From positions 1-51,478 of the forward strand of contig CAYRSH010000004.1 of NCBI GenBank assembly GCA_964426895.1: 51,478 nt of DNA. Reading direction: 5' to 3'. How positions within the stretch are numbered: the stretch's first letter is position 1; each line of letters starts with the position of its first letter. Origin of the DNA: Caldipriscus sp964426895. Lineage in GTDB: Bacteria; Hydrothermota; Hydrothermia; LBFQ01. Both the position numbers and the translations under genes were made by a program. Positions 49,433-51,478 of this stretch are shown piece after piece. The notes under the pieces are model-generated. The model made no database searches. It worked only from the letters and a program-made list of their open reading frames with translations, and was not told where the DNA came from.

Positions 49433-50491
49433 CTACCAGGGATTAAAATCTTCCTTACCCTTCCCGGAAATTTTCTTCGCAAATGCGGATATGAGTTTTA
49501 CTGCACCTTCAACATCCCTTATATCAACCATTTCAGAAGGTGAATGTAAATACCTGCAAGGTATGGAAATTAAAGCGGTGGGTATTCCTCCCCTTTCAAG
49601 TTGTATATAGTTTGCGTCCGTGGGCGTGCCTCTCGGGGCGGCCTCTATTTGTATATCAATACCCTCTTCCTTTGCCGTTTCAACCAAAAGGTTGAACACT
49701 ACGGGATTTATGTTCGGACCCTTTGACAAAACCGGCCCTTTACCGAGTTTGATATCCCCTATCATCCTCTTATCAACCGATGGGTAATCCGTAGCAAGGG
49801 TTACATCAACCGCAATGGCCACATCCGGATTAACCGCATACGCACTCGTCTTAGCACCCCTTAAACCAATCTCTTCCTGAACGGTTGCAACGGAAACCAT
49901 GCGGGTACTCCCCGGATTTTGGCTGTAAAACCTCAAAGCCTCCAATACGGTGAAAGCGCCTATACGGTCGTCCAATGCCCTTGAAACCAATTTGTAATCG
50001 TTTAGGAATTCCCCATCCCAATCCAAAACACCGTAATCCCCAACGGATATAACCTTCTCCAATTCTTCCCTTTCAAGTCCGAAATCCACCCAAAGTTCCT
50101 CCATCTTAACCGCCTTATCCCTCTCCTCAGGCTTCAATATGTGTATAGGCTTTCTACCTATAACCCCCTTTATAACCCTCCCATCTTTATTAACAAACCT
50201 CACCCTTTGGCCCACCAAAACCTGCGGATCCCATCCCCCGACACCGCTTATATAAACAAACCCGTTATCGTCTATGTACTGCACCATTAACCCTATTTCG
50301 TCTATATGCCCAGCCAACATAAGGGTTGGCTTCCCATCCCCGAATTCGGCATAAGTATTCCCGTGATTGTCTGTATATACCTTTTTTGCGAATTTTTTAG
50401 CCTCTTCCTGCCAAACCCTTGATGCCCTACCTTCATCGCCGGATGGACCTATTTGCGATAGGAGTTTTAAAAGGAATTCTTTGTTGAGCAT
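49433..50491 (-). CDS. M42 family metallopeptidase (glutamyl aminopeptidase/endoglucanase-like)
   Basis: 352 residues, typical M42. Metal ligands and catalytic residues lie in L-A-G-H-I-D-E-I-G, R-A-L-D-D-R-I-G, V-Q-E-E-I-G-L-R-G-A, V-D-V-T-L-A-T-D, and the C-terminal R-Y-L-H-S-P-S-E. The family forms dodecameric aminopeptidase shells in thermophiles, processing peptides after proteolysis. TACAAT ends 7 bases before the ATG. Tdh follows after three bases, so the two plus the hydrolase are one transcript. Confidence 0.94.
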   Translation of the reverse strand: MLNKEFLLKLLSQIGPSGDEGRASRVWQEEAKKFAKKVYTDNHGNTYAEFGDGKPTLMLAGHIDEIGLMVQYIDDNGFVYISGVGGWDPQVLVGQRVRFVNKDGRVIKGVIGRKPIHILKPEERDKAVKMEELWVDFGLEREELEKVISVGDYGVLDWDGEFLNDYKLVSRALDDRIGAFTVLEALRFYSQNPGSTRMVSVATVQEEIGLRGAKTSAYAVNPDVAIAVDVTLATDYPSVDKRMIGDIKLGKGPVLSKGPNINPVVFNLLVETAKEEGIDIQIEAAPRGTPTDANYIQLERGGIPTALISIPCRYLHSPSEMVDIRDVEGAVKLISAFAKKISGKGKEDFNPW

Positions 50492-50498
50492 AACGGGT

Positions 50499-50504
50499 AT
50501 TGTA
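50499..50504 (-). promoter_or_regulatory. -10 element of the M42-tdh-hydrolase operon
   Basis: TACAAT ends 7 bases before the M42 ATG. Confidence 0.5.
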
Positions 50505-50518
50505 AGGGGGAAAGGGTT

Positions 50519-51478
50519 TTATTTTACGATAACCCTTTTTGTCTTCTTACCCTCTTTTATAAAATAAACCCCCTTGCCCTTTAACCCTTTAACACGCCTA
50601 CCCAAAACATCGTAAATTATCCGTTCTCTTTTGTTTAATTTAGCACCTTTATCCCCAACATTCAATTCCGCCTCTGAGATGTCAAAACCAACCTTTATAC
50701 TATCAAGCCTAAACCCCCTCGTCCCAGAAAAGTTTGTGAAAGCAACGATTAACACCTGAACGCTATCTATATCGTAAAGGGATGAATCGTAAAAGGGGAT
50801 ATTTGGAATAACCTCAACGAAATCCTTCCAACCATCCTTATAACCCCTCAGATGAACCTTTAACGAGCAACAATCGGGGATATTCCCAAAAACTTTAACT
50901 ACCCTCGCACCGGCATAATTCGTACCCAAACCCTTTGAGGGTAGAAGGAAGTAAAAGGCATTACCCCTATCATACACATTGCCGAATATTTGAACGGATA
51001 GGTTTCTACTCGCCTTTACGGAGTAAAGGTTTGTTTTAAAGGTTGTAACAAAATAAACCGGTGGCCCCAAATTCCAATAAACACTTGAACTGTCCAACTC
51101 CTTCCTTGAAGATAGTATATCCGGCCACCCATCCCCATCAAAATCCATTACAAATACCCCGTAATTGCTGCTTGAAGGTATTACAACCTTCCTACTTTCA
51201 GAAAAACTCCCATTATAGTTAAAGTATATCGTTATCCTGCCGTTGTTCCAATCGGATAAAGGCGCCTTCTCCCCAAATATCACATCAACCCAGCCATCTT
51301 TATTTATGTCATAAGCCTGAACATTCCTGCAATCCTGCAAGGATAAAAACTCATACTTGTTGTAAGGTGAATATCCTACATCGCTTCCCCACATAACTAC
51401 GCCATAACCGTATGCGCAGGATGTTATGTCAAGGTATCCGTCTCGGTTTAAATCGGCAACCGTTGCACCATAACTACC
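50519..51478 (-). CDS. Secreted FG-GAP repeat protein with sorting tail, partial (5' end beyond window)
   Basis: The frame is open to the right edge, giving about 319 residues of an unfinished protein; the first ATG at 51394 is internal. FG-GAP/VCBS calcium motifs are A-D-L-N-R-D-G-Y-L-D-I at the edge, Y-D-I-N-K-D-G-W-V-D-V and M-D-F-D-G-D-G-W-P-D-I. A second beta domain follows, then a Por-type tail: I-I-Y-D-V-L-G-R-R-V ... G-V-Y-F-I-K ... R-V-I-V-K. It is predicted to be surface-exposed; the function is unknown. Confidence 0.8.
   Translation of the reverse strand, partial: GSYGATVADLNRDGYLDITSCAYGYGVVMWGSDVGYSPYNKYEFLSLQDCRNVQAYDINKDGWVDVIFGEKAPLSDWNNGRITIYFNYNGSFSESRKVVIPSSSNYGVFVMDFDGDGWPDILSSRKELDSSSVYWNLGPPVYFVTTFKTNLYSVKASRNLSVQIFGNVYDRGNAFYFLLPSKGLGTNYAGARVVKVFGNIPDCCSLKVHLRGYKDGWKDFVEVIPNIPFYDSSLYDIDSVQVLIVAFTNFSGTRGFRLDSIKVGFDISEAELNVGDKGAKLNKRERIIYDVLGRRVKGLKGKGVYFIKEGKKTKRVIVK

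Noticed and set aside
1..51478. CRISPR arrays, insertion sequences, prophage or integron features
   Set aside because: No regularly spaced repeats, transposase, integrase or phage structural gene was found. The restriction-modification pair is the only clear accessory cassette.

Overview
The window looks like chromosome from a thermophilic, diderm bacterium of a poorly cultivated lineage. The evidence for an outer membrane and LPS is KdsA, a heptose-phosphate kinase, a GnnA-like oxidoreductase, an RND pump with its lipoprotein adaptor, and a YidC with a large periplasmic domain. Five proteins end in a Bacteroidetes-type (Por/T9SS-like) sorting tail, so I place it tentatively in or near the FCB group; Hydrothermae/WOR-3-like candidate phyla fit best, but this is inference. 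Heavy AGG/AGA and ATA codon use and Lys/Glu-rich proteins suit a thermophile. The sequence appears to be a scaffold: 100 Ns at 47.8 kb are flanked by a duplicated 55-bp contig end.

Layout. 1-2.9 kb: partial CxxC protein, GnnA-like oxidoreductase with a damaged 5' end, tRNA-Asp, NlpC/P60 peptidase, secreted VWA protein. 3-9.7 kb: LTD protein, a decayed TrmA/RlmD-like protein, HhH/beta-rich protein, YggS, a PurN-PurH fusion, glycosyltransferase, HicB-like protein. 9.7-12 kb: rpsF-ssb-rpsR-rplI-BFN operon. 12-14 kb: DpnII-type restriction-modification pair. 14-19 kb: beta/TPR protein, then nuoD-yidC-M50 protease-murJ. 18.9-19.3 kb: the largest non-coding gap, holding a GC-rich, highly self-complementary segment that I propose is a structured RNA. 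19.3-25.9 kb: DUF1015, SerA, RND pump and adaptor, CorA. 25.9-32.6 kb: M32 carboxypeptidase, SufD-like protein, several hypotheticals, a sigma-70 factor, Pth, bL25. 32.6-37.5 kb: a three-gene operon of secreted proteins with sorting tails, whose first gene has a G9 tract at the frame boundary of its signal peptide. 37.5-44.6 kb: HldA-like kinase, lipid kinase, IspH, a TPR protein, KdsA, NurA, a lipoprotein. 44.6-51.5 kb: FIST protein, S9 and M42 peptidases, an alpha/beta hydrolase, threonine dehydrogenase, and a partial FG-GAP protein. The peptidases and Tdh suggest peptide and amino-acid use.

The most general observation is architectural. About 24 transcription-unit heads carry a TATAAT-like hexamer ending only 5-10 bases before the start codon, which predicts leaderless mRNAs; this pattern also decides several start codons. 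Genes inside operons mostly overlap by ATGA. All seven convergent gene pairs overlap at their 3' ends by 4-35 bases. Against this compact background the 365-base gap upstream of nuoD stands out.
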